From Mauremys mutica (lineage: Eukaryota > Chordata > Testudines > Geoemydidae), in assembly GCF_020497125.1 (NCBI RefSeq), contig NC_059080.1, positions 68,926,618 to 68,990,617 on the forward strand: DNA of 64,000 nucleotides, written 5' to 3'. Of this stretch, positions 26,878 through 39,219 are shown in pieces. The notes beneath the pieces are model-generated. The model had not been told where the DNA came from, did not search any database, and was given only the letters and a program-made list of their open reading frames with translations. Positions within the stretch are counted from its first letter, which is position 1, and every line of letters starts with the position of its first letter. A program made the translations under genes and the position numbers.

Positions 26878-28606
26878 CTATAAAATAAAGAAACAATTAA
26901 TTTGCTATTTTTAGTCTCCGAGTACATATTTCTTATACAACCAAAAGTAATGGAAAAGTAATCTACAGCCAGCACACACAACCAACCAATACTGTCATAC
27001 AATCCAGTTACACACCCAGGACAAAGTTAGGCCTGCTCTACACTAGAAAATTAGGTCGGTTTAACTACGTCAGTCAGCGATATAAAAAATGCACACCCAA
27101 GCCGACCTAAGATCCTGTGTTGACAGCACTAGATTGATGGAAGAATTCTTCCACCTCTCAGGGAGGTGGATTACCTATACCAAAGGACAACCCCACCCGT
27201 TGGCATATGTAGTGTCCACACTAAAGTTTTAAGTATAGACAAGCCCTTAGATCAGTTTGTACCCATGACAAAGTATGGAAGTACTAATGCTATAATGTCT
27301 CATTTAATTGGATTTAGGTGCTGCATCCTTAAGGGTTTCCTCATCACCACTATGGCAAATTAAAGACTCTCTTTTTATGATTCATACAATCAACGCAATT
27401 TGCTTCCCTTAATTAGTATTCCATTCTGCCTGTGGGAAGTATGATTGCAGATTTGCAGAAGTGGGACCATTGTGGTAGCAAAATGGCCAAAGGGCAGGGC
27501 AGTCGTATCATGCAAAGAAGAAAACCCAGTATTATGAAAATGGAGAAAAGACAATGAGGAGGGGAAAAGCTGTGATATACAATAGGAAAAACTAGTATTT
27601 TACTTAAATATCTACAAAAGCTCTAAACAAAGTAAAGAGAAGTGCTACTAAAATGACATGTCATTTTAAATTAAGACTGAAAACCCATTCACAACTCATT
27701 TTATTGAGTTTGACTGTTGCACAGAAAGTGGGTTAAATTTCAGATTTCATAGGATAAAATAATTTATAAATAATTTAATTTCTGAAGCACTAGCAAAAAT
27801 ATAAGCTATAAAGATCTCAGAGATTTTCTTGCAATCTGAACACATTAAAGGAAACAATTACAAAATAAAAAGCAAGCAATTCTGACCAAGGCCATCAGCA
27901 ACACTCAGCATATGCAGCTCTAATTAAAAATTTGCTGAAACAAAACTTTTTTAAAAAAGGTTTGGAAATGAACACACTGGTCAGTGCTTGTTTCCATTCT
28001 GATTGATCTTTCAAACTATTATGCTTTATTTTCTTTCAAATTAGAAAGAGTCAATAAAACAGAAAAGCTGACCAGTGTCTTTTTGAGTCAGCTGTAACAT
28101 CTTTTCTAAAGGAAAATCTCTTAGCTTGTTATACATTCTTATTGTGTAATATTTTATATTCAAGTAATACTGATCACAGTCCAGCAAAAATAAAAAATTT
28201 ACTCTTAAAAGTTTAATTCTTTTGACTAGACTTCCTCCACTAACCATCTCTGGTCCCACACTTTCATGCCTAAATGCAACATTTTAATTTGGTTCACAAT
28301 GCAACTGAAGACAAAAAAATAAAAACTGAGCAATTGTTTACCATGCTTGAGTCTAATTTTTTCCCCTCATCCTTTGTCTGTATGTTAACTGTTTAGCTTA
28401 TAAGGCTTTTGTGATAGACAACTTTTTTACTTATATGTCTAAAGCATTATGCACACAAATGCACCATGTAATAGTGCATTTTTAAAAAGTATTACATACA
28501 TATTCACATAATGCTTTATAAAAGTATACAAAGACAACTAGTTTAGTTTAACCTGCTACTGTTTTCCACAGATTCAGTATAGTCTCGTAATTGAACTTGT
28601 ACTTAC
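26878..28606 (-). other. CUL3: CUL3 intron 8: content
   Basis: 1.7 kb. It contains a Harbinger-like MITE at 27030-27246. The rest (27250-28606) is AT-rich with no recognisable feature. Confidence 0.75.
27030..27246. mobile_element. Harbinger-like MITE with TTA target duplication
   Basis: It starts ggcctgctctacactag and ends aagtatagacaagccc. TTA flanks both sides (27027-27029 and 27247-27249), the PIF/Harbinger target-site signature. It has paired ggtcggttt / ccgaccta internal sequence. 217 bp. Confidence 0.85.
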
Positions 28607-28783
28607 TCCCTTGACTCCTTTTTTCAGCTTATCATCAATAAATAATGAGAGGTACTCTGGAGACCTAGAGTTGAGATTGAGGAAATACTCAAAGTCACCC
28701 GCAATAGTTTGTTTGAAGAGCCGGTCATTATTGAAAGATTCTTGAAGAAACCGATCAAACCTACTCTTCAAATCCAGTAAACC
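28607..28783 (-). CDS. CUL3: CUL3 exon 8 (stalk to cullin homology domain, residues ~344-402)
   Basis: 177 bp, phase 0 to 0. It begins [19 protein letters not shown] and ends [12 protein letters not shown]. The acceptor is ttaag/GGT, an AAG site that is weaker than the CAG/TAG type used by its neighbours. The donor GGA/gtaagt is strong. FLQES has glutamine where I recall leucine at human residue 357. The exon bridges the last cullin repeat and the start of the cullin homology domain, including the conserved [14 protein letters not shown] segment. Confidence 0.98.
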
Positions 28784-29601
28784 CTTAAGAAAAATAGAGC
28801 ATAACATTTTATTTTTACAGATATAATACTGCTAGTAAGAAAACTACACTCCAGCATTGCATTTCAGGAGACCATAAACAGAGATTCTGCTAATTTAGCA
28901 TTTATCTACATATTTCACAGTATTATTCAGAATCTTTACTTCGATTTAAAATTATGTTTCTGGTTGCTGTAATTCAAATTTATGGTCAGACGAAACTGAA
29001 ACTCTGGCAAATAAATGGACTAAAACAGCTGCATTAATGGTGGTGCGATTATCATAATAGGCTGTTTAATAAAGAAATATTACCACATGCTTTAATCTAT
29101 CTTTCTTTAAAATTGAACTGCTTGTTTTATTTTATTATTTATGGGGAATGTGCCTTTTCAGTACTACTGGTTGTGGTTCATTCTTTGCAGTGGAGCACTT
29201 TAGAACAGTAACATAGGCAGGAAATGGTGTTATAAAGTGTCAAGCACCAAGCCCTGGTCTACACTACGAGTTTAGGTTGAATTTAGCAGTGTTAGGTCAA
29301 TCTAACCCTGCGTCCGTCTACATGATGAAGCCATTTTTGTTGACTTAAAGGGCTATTAAAATCGATTTCTGTACTCCTCCCCGACAAGGGGATTAGCGTG
29401 GAAATCGACCCTCCTGGGTCAAATTTGGGGTAGGGTGGATGCAATTCAACGGTATTGGCCTCTGGGAGCTATCCCAGAGTGCTCCATTGTGACCGCTCTG
29501 GACAGCACTCTCAACTCAGATGCACTGGCCAGGTAGACTGGAAAAGCTCCACGAACTTTTGAGCACAGGTGACCATGCAGTGCTCATCAGCACAGGTGAC
29601 C

Positions 29602-29900
29602 ATGGAGTCCCAGAATCGCAAAAGAGTTCCAGCATGGACCGAACAGGAGGTACTGCATCTGATCGCTGTATGGGAAGACAAATCCGTGCTATCCAAACTC
29701 TGTTCCAAAAGATGAAATGCTGGAATATTTGAAAAAATCTCCAGGGGCACGAAGGATAGAGGTTATAACAGGGACCCGCAGCAGTGCTGCGTGACACCTA
29801 CCAAAGAACCAGAGAGGCAAACGGCCGCTCTGGGTCAGAGCCCCAGACATGCCGCTTCTATGATGAGCTACATGCCATTCTAGGGGGTGCCCCTACAACT
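29602..29900 (+). pseudogene. Harbinger Myb/SANT-like DNA-binding protein remnant
   Basis: From ATG at 29602 the frame reads MESQNRKRVPAWTEQEVLHL, then LIAVWEDKSVLSKL, one in-frame stop, and then IFEKISRGTKDRGYNRDPQQC. A frameshift near 29785 leads into REANGRSGSEPQTCRFYDEL. The tryptophans in AWTEQEV and AVWED and the helix order match the MSANTD/MADF-like protein that partners Harbinger transposase. It would bind DNA in the nucleus if intact; this copy is broken. Confidence 0.85.
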
Positions 29901-30099
29901 ACCCCACCCCTGTGTTTCCCTCCTTCCCCACCCCCTCCCGGGCTACCTTGGCAGTTATCCCCCCATTTGTGTGACCAATTAATATAGAAAGCATGAATTT
30001 GAAAAAACAATGACTTTATTGCCTCAATAAAGAGGAAGAGAGGGCGGTTGGCTTACAGGGAAGTAGAGTGAACCAAGGGGGCAGGTTTTCATCAAGGAG

Positions 30100-30440
30100 A
30101 AACAAAAACAGAACTTTCACACCATAGCCTGGCCAGTCATGAAACTGGTTTTCAAAGCTTCTCTGATGCACAGCGCGCCCTGCTGTGCTCTTCTAACCAC
30201 CCTGGTGTCTGGCTGCGCGTAATCAGGGGCCAGGCGATTTGCCTCAACCTCCCACCCCGCCATAAACATATCCCCATTACTCTCACAGATATTGTGGAGC
30301 ACACAGCAAGCAGTAATAACGATGGGAATATTAGTTTAGCTGAGGTCTAACCGAGTCAGTAAACTGCATCAGCGAGCTTTTAAATGTCTAAAGGCACATC
30401 CTACCACCATTATGCACTTGCTCAGCCTATAGTTGAACTG
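30100..30440 (-). pseudogene. Harbinger (HARBI1-like) transposase C-terminal remnant
   Basis: The minus strand reads FNYRLSKCIMVVGCAFRHLK and RWCSLLTRLDLS, then VITACCVLHNICESNGD. These fit the end of the Harbinger DDE transposase (family pattern R..VE.AFG.LK.R and VLHNIC). The N-terminal catalytic part is missing or scrambled beyond 30480. Stops are present. Confidence 0.75.
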
Positions 30441-32944
30441 CTCCTTACTACTGTCCAGGCTTCATGAGCCTTGGAAGCATGAGGTAGGCGTGACTGCGCA
30501 GTGCTGCCGACTGGGAGAGCAGCCTGAGGCAGAAGCCTCCAGCTGGCATGATATTCCAGGCAGGACTGAATCTCCGTTAGACGAAACTTAAAGAAGAGAA
30601 TGACTTGGAGTCATTCCCATTTTTGTCCAGGCGCCCCCGACCGACCTCACCAAGGCTGGCCAGGAGCACCATGTCTGCCCAGGCGCCACCGACCAACCTA
30701 ACCGAGGTCGGTCAGGAGCACCCACGGGACAACGACGACAGCTAGCAGTTGTATTGTACCATCTGCCGTCTGCAACGCAAGGCAAGGCATGCTGCTGTGT
30801 AGCACTGCAGTACCGCGTCTGCCAGCAGCACCCAGGAGACATACGGTGACAATGAGCTGAGCAGGCTCCATGCTTGCAGCGGTATGTCGTCTGCACAAGT
30901 AACCCAGGAAAAAAGGCAAGAAACGATTTTTTGCCATTGCTTTCATGGAGGGAGGGAGGGATGGAAGGAGGGGGGCTTGACGACATGTACCCAGAACCAC
31001 CCGCGACAATGTTTTTGCCCCATCAGGCATTGGGAGCTCAACCCAGAATTCCAATGGGTGGCGGAGACTGCGGGAACTGTGGGATAGCTAACATAGTGCA
31101 ACACTCCGAAAGTCAACGCTAGCCTCGGTACTGTGGACGCACACCGCCGACTTAATGCGCTTAGTGGGACACACACAATCAACTGTATCTGTATCAAACT
31201 GTATCAAACTTCTATTAAATTGACCTAATTTCATAATGTAGACATACCCCAAGTAATTTTAGCCTCAAAATTACAAAGAAAGTACATAGTCTACAGAAAG
31301 AAATGGTAAGACAAATCTTGACTGTTTCTCTTAATGCCAACCAGGGATGTGACACCCACTGTTTTAGTCACATGAAGTTGTTCCCATGCCATAGGAGACA
31401 CTACAATCAAAGACGAAAGAGCTACTCACTACTAATTATGAATACGTATTAATAAAGGAAAAGACAGAAAAGCAAAAACAAAACTAGCAACTTCAGTTAT
31501 AATCTCTTCTGTAACCTACCTTTGCCCATTATAAACTAATTCCTATGAAACTGAAGAAAGTATTTAATTAAGTTACTTAGAAGTAGCCAGTCAAGAGTTA
31601 CATGAAATAGCATGTTTCTTATAAATCCATCAATTTAATTTAAAGAGTGGTTTTGAGACAGGCAAGTTAATGACTATGAAGAGTCTTGAATTCAAAGTAA
31701 ATCATGCTATTTTCTCTGTCTATCCAGGTTCGCTTATGTCTCCTTTCCAGGAATACACAACAACTGGGGTTAATAGGAGAATTTTAAAGTCTTTCAGATT
31801 TTTTAAAATAGATGTTTTCTTTTGCTTTTTAACATAAAACGATTCTTAAGAGTTTTAAAACTCATCTGGTCATCAAAGAAGGTGTTTTCTTCTTAATCCT
31901 TTGAGAAGTGGTTCTTGTCTGAGTCTGGTAAAGAAGTTGCTTAAGCATTGCCACATAATATTAATTGTGGAATTAATTAGTTAATATTTTTATACTCAAA
32001 TGGCTTCTTTTAACTAGTAACTAGTAATATGGTCATTTGATTCCATGTTGATAGATAAAACATTAAGATAGCGATGATAATTAGGAAATTACACTAAATG
32101 TTTGCATTTAGATTCAGTACAAGACATTTGCAAATGAGCATCCTCTCCATACACCCACAAATTTACGAGTTTAAGGAACAAACAACAGTTTTCACCAGAG
32201 AAAGCATGGGGTAAGAAGTAAATCAATATTGCCCCAACTACAGGTTTTCCTTAAAAATATAAATGAGTGCTTATAGAAGAAAAATAAATCAATTTTAATA
32301 AGAACATTTCCAGAATTCTTTGTGTGGGTTTAAAACTAAGGTTTTTTCCTCTATGAAGAAAGGAAAAAAGAGAGGAAAGGCTGACAATAGGCTCCTGGCT
32401 CAACTTGTGTGCCCTTGATAAACCAGGTGCTACACATCACTTTCCTTTAGCTTCAGGGGAAAAAACGGTATCTCATCCCTTAACAAGGAGGATGTGTCCT
32501 GCTTTTTGAGAAGACACCCGTTGGATGGTTGTTGCATTCTACAGTAGCATACAATATACAGTTCGTAATACACAATTAAAAACTACCACCAAAAACTCTA
32601 CACAAGATAAAAATTACTATTACTAATATTCAGGTCCCTCTTTCAAACATCCCATAAAGCAGTAGAGTATTAAAGTAAAACAGACATTACAAAGCTGCAT
32701 TTCAGAGCCTCTGCAATTGCCTCCCTCTGTCCCCACACTCAATAGGGCATGCAACACTGCCTGGAAGAGGTATTTTGGGTGGAAGTGGAAGTGAGAGCGC
32801 ATGCATGGCAAGAGTGAGGGACTGCCCATATGCCCATTCAGATCTGCCACCTTCCCATTGGCTAGGAGATATTTACACTTACTTCCCAAAACCTCCTCTT
32901 CCCACTTGCCTATCCTACAACCCTTCCCCTAGTCTCTGCTGAAT

Positions 32945-33095
32945 TTTTAGGATGTTGCTTTAGGAGTTGTGTTTTTAGGATGCTGCGGTCAGACCGATCA
33001 TCTGTTTTGGGACCAGGAAGGAATTTTTCCCACAGGACCAAACTGACAGAGGTCTGGGGGGGGGGAGGGGAGGTTCGACCTTCCTCACATCATCA
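32945..33095 (+). mobile_element. CR1 3' fragment
   Basis: The stretch tgttttgggaccaggaagg followed by aatttttcccacagg matches the same part of CR1 copy A (18705-18765, tttgggctcaggaaggaatt). Short and degenerate. Confidence 0.55.
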
Positions 33096-33097
33096 TA

Positions 33098-33240
33098 GGG
33101 TCTGTCTATGCTGCAATCGGGAGGTGTGAATGCAACACATGTAGACATAGTTGAGCTAGCTTCCATCTAACTAGATCAAAGCTAACTGGAATAATAATAG
33201 CAGTTAAACCATGGCACAATTATGAACTGACAGGTCAACC
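33098..33240. repeat. Harbinger-like MITE fragment
   Basis: The left end is gggtctgtctatgctgcaat. The right part is decayed. Confidence 0.4.
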
Positions 33241-33509
33241 ACACCCCTCATTTCTAACCAGAAGTACGCAACTGGGCAGCAGCAGAAACACACACACACA
33301 CACACGGGGCAATTATAGTACAGTACTGTGTTCAATGTAAACTACTAAAAAATAAAGGGAAAGTTTAAAAAAAGATTTGACAAGGCAAAGAAACTGCTTG
33401 TTTCATTTAAATTAAGATGGTTAAAAGCAGCATTTTTCTTCTGCACAGTAAAGTTTCAAAGCTGTATTAAGTCAATGTTCAGTTGTAAACTTTTGAAAAA
33501 TCACCACCA

Positions 33510-33600
33510 TAATGTTTTGTCCAGAGTTATGAACATTTCAGAGTTATGGACCACCTCCATTCCTGAGGTGTTCATAACTCTGAGGTTTAATACTCATGCA
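33510..33600. repeat. Unclassified DNA-repeat fragment
   Basis: Tandem and inverted versions of cagagttatgaac / gttcataactctga lie close together, which I associate with an old DNA-transposon end. Weak. Confidence 0.3.
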
Positions 33601-33829
33601 GCTGCTGCCCTAGCATATAGCCAGAGTCCTGGGTGGGTGGGGCTGGCCTGTGCAGTTGCCCCTGCTGCCATAGTTTCACTGCTGTCGTTACTCAAGCCAG
33701 CTTTGATCTAGTTTAGGTAAACCTACACATGCTGCAATCACACTCCCAATTGCAATGTAGTCATACCAGCAGTGACACAGTTGAGTTTTAAGATATAGAA
33801 CGTGAATGTTTAATATTAGGAAAGGTAAG

Positions 33830-34191
33830 ACTGTTTAGGTTTTGCAATTTATGGCTGGTGTCCAGCAAGGATAAGGTGAAGACTACCAGCTCCTGAGATA
33901 AAGGAGACCTGAGATTTAGCTGATGGACTCTGCATCTATATGAGAAAGGGAGATCTGAAGTCAATGTACTAAGGTCACCCCCTTGGCCACCTGTTCCCCA
34001 TTTATGTAGGGGAAGGCAAAGCAGTTTCTGGCACAAGTCCTAGCAGGAGACCTACAAGGGGTCTACCCCTAGGTACTGGTTTTATGGTGGGAGCTTTGTA
34101 ACTTTACACTCCTAGTATGGAGGAGCAGGGCATGGGTGCATACTATCTCTCTCCTCAGTGTTAAAGTTAATAAAGTTGTGGCCTAAAAAAA
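33830..34191 (+). repeat. Unclassified retrocopy-like segment with AATAAA and A-run
   Basis: It ends with AATAAA (34169-34174), ten bases, then seven A (34185-34191), which resembles the 3' end of a retrotransposed transcript or SINE. No protein is recognisable upstream. Confidence 0.3.
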
Positions 34192-34503
34192 GTGTACATC
34201 CATCTATGTGGCATATTCATTCGCCTACAACTCCTAATCATTACACCCTGAACTGCTAAGTACAGATTTCCGGTCAAGAGGAAGTATTCTCCTAGAAACT
34301 TTTAATGCCTGTCACTTGTTGGGAGAAATGCAGAGATTTCCTAGGAATTTCTTTAATTAGCCTGAATATATTTCATTTGATAAAATAAGCAAATAAAAAC
34401 AAACATAAAAGCTATTATTCTCCAAGCACCATGCGTATGAAAGTAATTGAAAATATTTCCCAAAGTTCACCATAGACAGGTTAGTAATAAAATGATACCT
34501 TTA

Positions 34504-34860
<357 letters not shown>

Positions 34861-35368
34861 TCATTAGACAAGCAAAATAGGTATGAAGAGGACAAGTTCT
34901 GTCTCAGAAGATTCACATAGAACAGCCTCTCCAATAAAAAAAAATCTGCTAACAGAACAAAACAATACAGCTTCAATTTCTCTAGACGATGAGACATTTA
35001 TTAGTGGGGATGTGCTGTAAATTTTGTTCAACAATGTAGTCTTCAAATTCACCATCCCAAAGATCAAACACCTTATTTAAGGATATGAGAGAATATTTAA
35101 AAAATTAAAATAGAAAGAGGCTAATTAAATGACTTTCTAGTTTTCACTTAAAATTGCTAAAATGTGTTAAATTCCCAAAGCAAATATGAGTTATTTTTAG
35201 CTAAAACAGACCCAAATTCATCATTTTACATTTGTTTGTCAATAACGTAAAAATCTTAAATTTCTTATTTGCAGTAACTATTTTCAGCCCTTGCCTCAAT
35301 TCTTGTCTTGAGCCCCTTTATCCCTGTCCTTCTTTGGTCCAGGGGTTTGTGTGTAGAACTGGAAGAGC

Positions 35369-35409
35369 GTGTGTGTGTGTGTGGTGGGGGAGTTACGTTA
35401 TATAATACT

Positions 35410-35439
<30 letters not shown>
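35369..35439. repeat. Facing GT and CA microsatellites
   Basis: (GT)n at 35369-35383 and (CA)n at 35413-35439 are mutually complementary and separated by 29 bases, so the transcript could fold into a hairpin. Confidence 0.9.
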
Positions 35440-35440
<1 letters not shown>

Positions 35441-36539
35441 TTCCTCTAGAACCATCATCATCCTCTGTAACTGTGTCAGAGGTCTTTTCTATTGCTTGCC
35501 TCTAACCCAGGCCTATCTCATGGAATCTGTGCTTGTTCTGCCACCACCAGCTCCCTATTTTGTTCCTATCTACCCCACTTATCTTTAATGGCTCTCCCAC
35601 TTTTAGTGTCTTCTGCATTCCCGCATGCTCTTATCTTGAAAAAGATCTTCACTTATCCCACTTGCCTTTCTCACTCTCTTCACTCACTACCATCTCCTTT
35701 TCCTGCTCATCTCAGCCTCAAAAATCTTAGTATTTGCTATCTACTTGCACTTCTTTGACTTCCTATTCTCTAGCTCTGGAACTCCTCCTATTAAATTAAT
35801 ATGGATTCTCTGTCCCTTTCTTCTTTGCCTTTGATGCTGCTGATTAATCTTCCATCTTTAGCTTTCTGTTGGCTCTCCTCTTACAAACCAACTGCTCTTT
35901 CAATATCTCCTTATTTTCCTTTCTCCTCCTCTCTGTTGGTGTCATGTTTTTGGTATCTGTTCCAGATTCCTCCCCCCACACACTCTTGACATCTTGTTCC
36001 CCTAAGTTCAGTCCCCATTGTTATGTAGACGATTTTCTAACATAATACTTCATCCACAAATATTTCCTTTCTATCCAGTCTTACTTTGAGCTGTCTCTCA
36101 TATAGTTTTGAATGCCTAGTTATCTCAGACTAGATGTGCCTCCAAAGCTGAAGATAACTTTCCATATAATCCTTCCCTGACCATTCAACTACTCGTCTCA
36201 CCAGTTGGAAACCTCAGAGTCACTTTACTTTATACTTTATACCCATAACCCATTAAGCATAGTCCTGTCACCTCCTCTTTAAATAAGATGAACATTTTCT
36301 CTTTCCTCACAGCTAATAACTTTGTACACTACACCTTGGTTCTCTGTCACTGACTAGTGTTACCTTCCATCTGACTTCCTCATGTTTCTGAAGTTGCTTT
36401 GGGAACAAGAGACCATTTACATAAGAGACAGCTCAGTTATCTTCCTGTTCCTGCTGTTGTGATATGAACACTGTTGTACAATTTATTGCACAGAAATAGT
36501 GATACATTACTTAGCACTTCTATGCCATTTTTTCTCTGA

Positions 36540-36640
36540 AAAGCCCTACATTAATGTAAACTCAAAACCCTGTTGAGTTATAAAATGAGATATTTTTAAA
36601 CTGATGAGGAAACCGATACAGAGCTTGTGTGACTAATATT
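36540..36640 (+). repeat. MIR-like SINE fragment
   Basis: The phrase ccctgttgagttataaaatg followed by ctgatgaggaaaccgatacag resembles the MIR tail (consensus gatgaggaaactgaggcacag). Confidence 0.45.
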
Positions 36641-37202
36641 CTTCCTTAACATGAGCCTCTGCATTTGACTGACTTACTTGATTGCCTTCTTTTTTCATTT
36701 TCTCTTCACTCTCCTTATTTTTACAAGTTTCTCTACTTTAAAATGGTGCTTTAGTCACATGACTGAAGTTCTGTTTCCACTGTGAGCGGTCTGTGAGTAT
36801 GTTACTTTTACTCGCTTTTCTTTTAAGATACAATTCTGAAGTCAGAGTTTTAGTTACCTCACACCCTTTTGAAATGTATCAATTCCTGGATGCACTACTA
36901 CTTTGAAGACTGAGGATGAGTGAATATGTACTGAATACTATTAGAGCCACTACGCTCACCTCTTTGCTGTCCTGAAGGCTCAAGGCCTCTCTTGCTGGAG
37001 GAAATTATAACCAATCACTCCATGTCTCATGTTCACCTCTTAAATTGCTATCTTGAGGAGAGGAAAAATTGTGTGTTTTTTTAATTATTAATTATTATTA
37101 TTATTATTAACAGAACTGAGACAATTCTCTGCAGTTCAGTTTTTAGTCTCTTCCCTCAATGAATTCATCATGCAAGTCTACTCTTAAGTGAATGGCTTAC
37201 TC

Positions 37203-37292
37203 CAGCGCTTCTCAAACTGTGGTCTGTTGGCCAAAATTAATCTCTGGAACATTTCTGACACTCCACAGAAACACACATTTTGAGAACAATGC
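37203..37292. mobile_element. Short hAT-like MITE remnant
   Basis: It begins cagcgcttctcaaactgtgg and ends acattttgagaacaatg, degenerate versions of the hAT MITE ends seen elsewhere in the window. Confidence 0.5.
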
Positions 37293-37638
37293 ATTGGAAG
37301 AGTGGCAGGTTGGCATTACAGTGGTTCACAAAAGGTAGGAGACATATGATAGTATAATGCATTCATTCTTTTGCCAAAGACTCTTTTTTATTTCACTGAG
37401 AGGCAGAACGTTTGACATTAAGCAAAAATATATGACAGGTATGGTACAGTCTCTGCCCTGAGGTGACTGTGACCTAATTTACTTAAGATGCATTTAAAGT
37501 TGTAGCAACTTTCTCAGATACGTTTAACATAGAACTAGTGGGGATTTTAGGCTTCCATAGGAACATCAAAATTAAGGTGTAAAGAGAACCCATATTGAGA
37601 CTTAAAAGCAAGGTTATAAAAGTGTCACAAGAATATCA

Positions 37639-37968
<330 letters not shown>

Positions 37969-38784
37969 CTATGAAATTTATTCTGTATTAATCACATCAT
38001 TTATAAATAGGCCCATATCAAATAGAAAAATGACAAACATGTGAAATCACTATACCTATGATCCTACAAAGATTTATGAATGTACTTAACTCAAAGTGTG
38101 TGAGGTCAAAGGGCCTACTCACATACCCAGGGTTAAGCTCATGCCTCTGTGAGCACAATAAGAACACTGGTTTCTCTTGGCATGGCAAATACAGTGTCCA
38201 ATTTCCAATAGTAGCCATGGTCATATGATCCAGAGGAAGGCATAAAACCCCTAATACAGTGTACCTAGCTGTACAGTACAATACCATGGGGAAAAAGAGG
38301 AAAGATGGAAATTTCTGTTTAATTCCCACTGGCGATAAATTTGAAATGTGAGGATTCACAGCCTTTATTATTCCAGCTAATTTCACTGAAGGGTCTACTA
38401 TTTCATATCAAATTTTTTTAATCCCTATTGGTCAATATTATACTTTTGTTTCTCATATTACACAGTCCAACATCTTTAAATCACTACAAATGCACATGAA
38501 ACAAACATCTCCAATCAGTGGTGCACAGTTACTCTGAGGTATTTAGAACTCATACGGAAAACAAGAATTGGAATCAAATTGTTCCACTGGATTATTTCAA
38601 TTTAGTCTTCCAACATAAAATTTACCATAGGTTCCAGGTAAAGTATCTGCCATTATGATGCTGAAATTGCTTATTTTTATTAATATAGGTCTTTTTTTGG
38701 AGTTCAATTTTTTTGGAATTGACTAACCTAAATTTCTGTCAGCAAATTTTAACTATCTGGAAGTGAGAAAAACAGATAGCAATA

Positions 38785-38939
38785 CAGTGGTTCTTAACAC
38801 ACAGCCTAATCAGCGCACAGCTGCAGACCATGCGACATACTCAGGGCCATATAGGTAGTATATATATTGTGTGGATGCAGCCCATATAACACAGAGACCT
38901 GCATATTTACCACAGTGGTAAATAGGTTGAGAACCACTG
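38785..38939. mobile_element. hAT-like MITE (CAGTGGTTCTTAAC ends)
   Basis: Ends cagtggttcttaac and ggttgagaaccactg are inverted repeats. No convincing 8-bp duplication is left. Confidence 0.65.
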
Positions 38940-39174
38940 ACTTAAGCACTCCTTATTCAACTCAGACACACTGAGAATTAGCTATTTATTCCTTCCCCTC
39001 TTTCTGTTTCAAAAAGATTTTAAAATAAAGACATAACTTTCTCTCTTTCACAGCTGAGAAATTTCTTTAATAGCCTCTAGTAAGGAATTTTACCAGAACC
39101 CTTTTGAAAGAAAGTTCTTCACTTTTTTTAATCTATTATTTTGTCAAATTTTTCAAATAAAAAATTCTTACAAG

Positions 39175-39219
39175 TTAGAGATGGACAGTTTCTCTTTCTT
39201 GAAAACTGTCCATCTCTAA
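39175..39219. repeat. Perfect 17-bp inverted repeat
   Basis: Arms ttagagatggacagttt (39175-39191) and aaactgtccatctctaa (39203-39219) pair without mismatch around an 11-nt loop. Confidence 0.95.

Larger units (their letters stand above)
29252..31248. mobile_element. PIF/Harbinger transposon, internally decayed
   Basis: Left end ccctggtctacactacgag and right end cataatgtagacatacccc are the Harbinger-type inverted ends. Two coding remnants point toward each other, as in the family: a Myb/SANT-like DNA-binding gene on the plus strand and a transposase tail on the minus strand. The 2-kb length is shorter than autonomous copies, so much of the transposase is gone. The target duplication is unclear. 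Confidence 0.85.

Noticed and set aside
33283..33306. Short CA, TC, ATT, CAAAA and GAT simple repeats (also near 13618, 37090, 42283, 46535, 52266, 53140)
   Set aside because: Ordinary microsatellites; not spaced or ordered like a CRISPR array and too short to interpret.
38018..38386. 122-codon minus-strand open frame in sense with CUL3
   Set aside because: It lies inside intron 5 whose flanking exons already join in phase; the translation has no recognisable domain.
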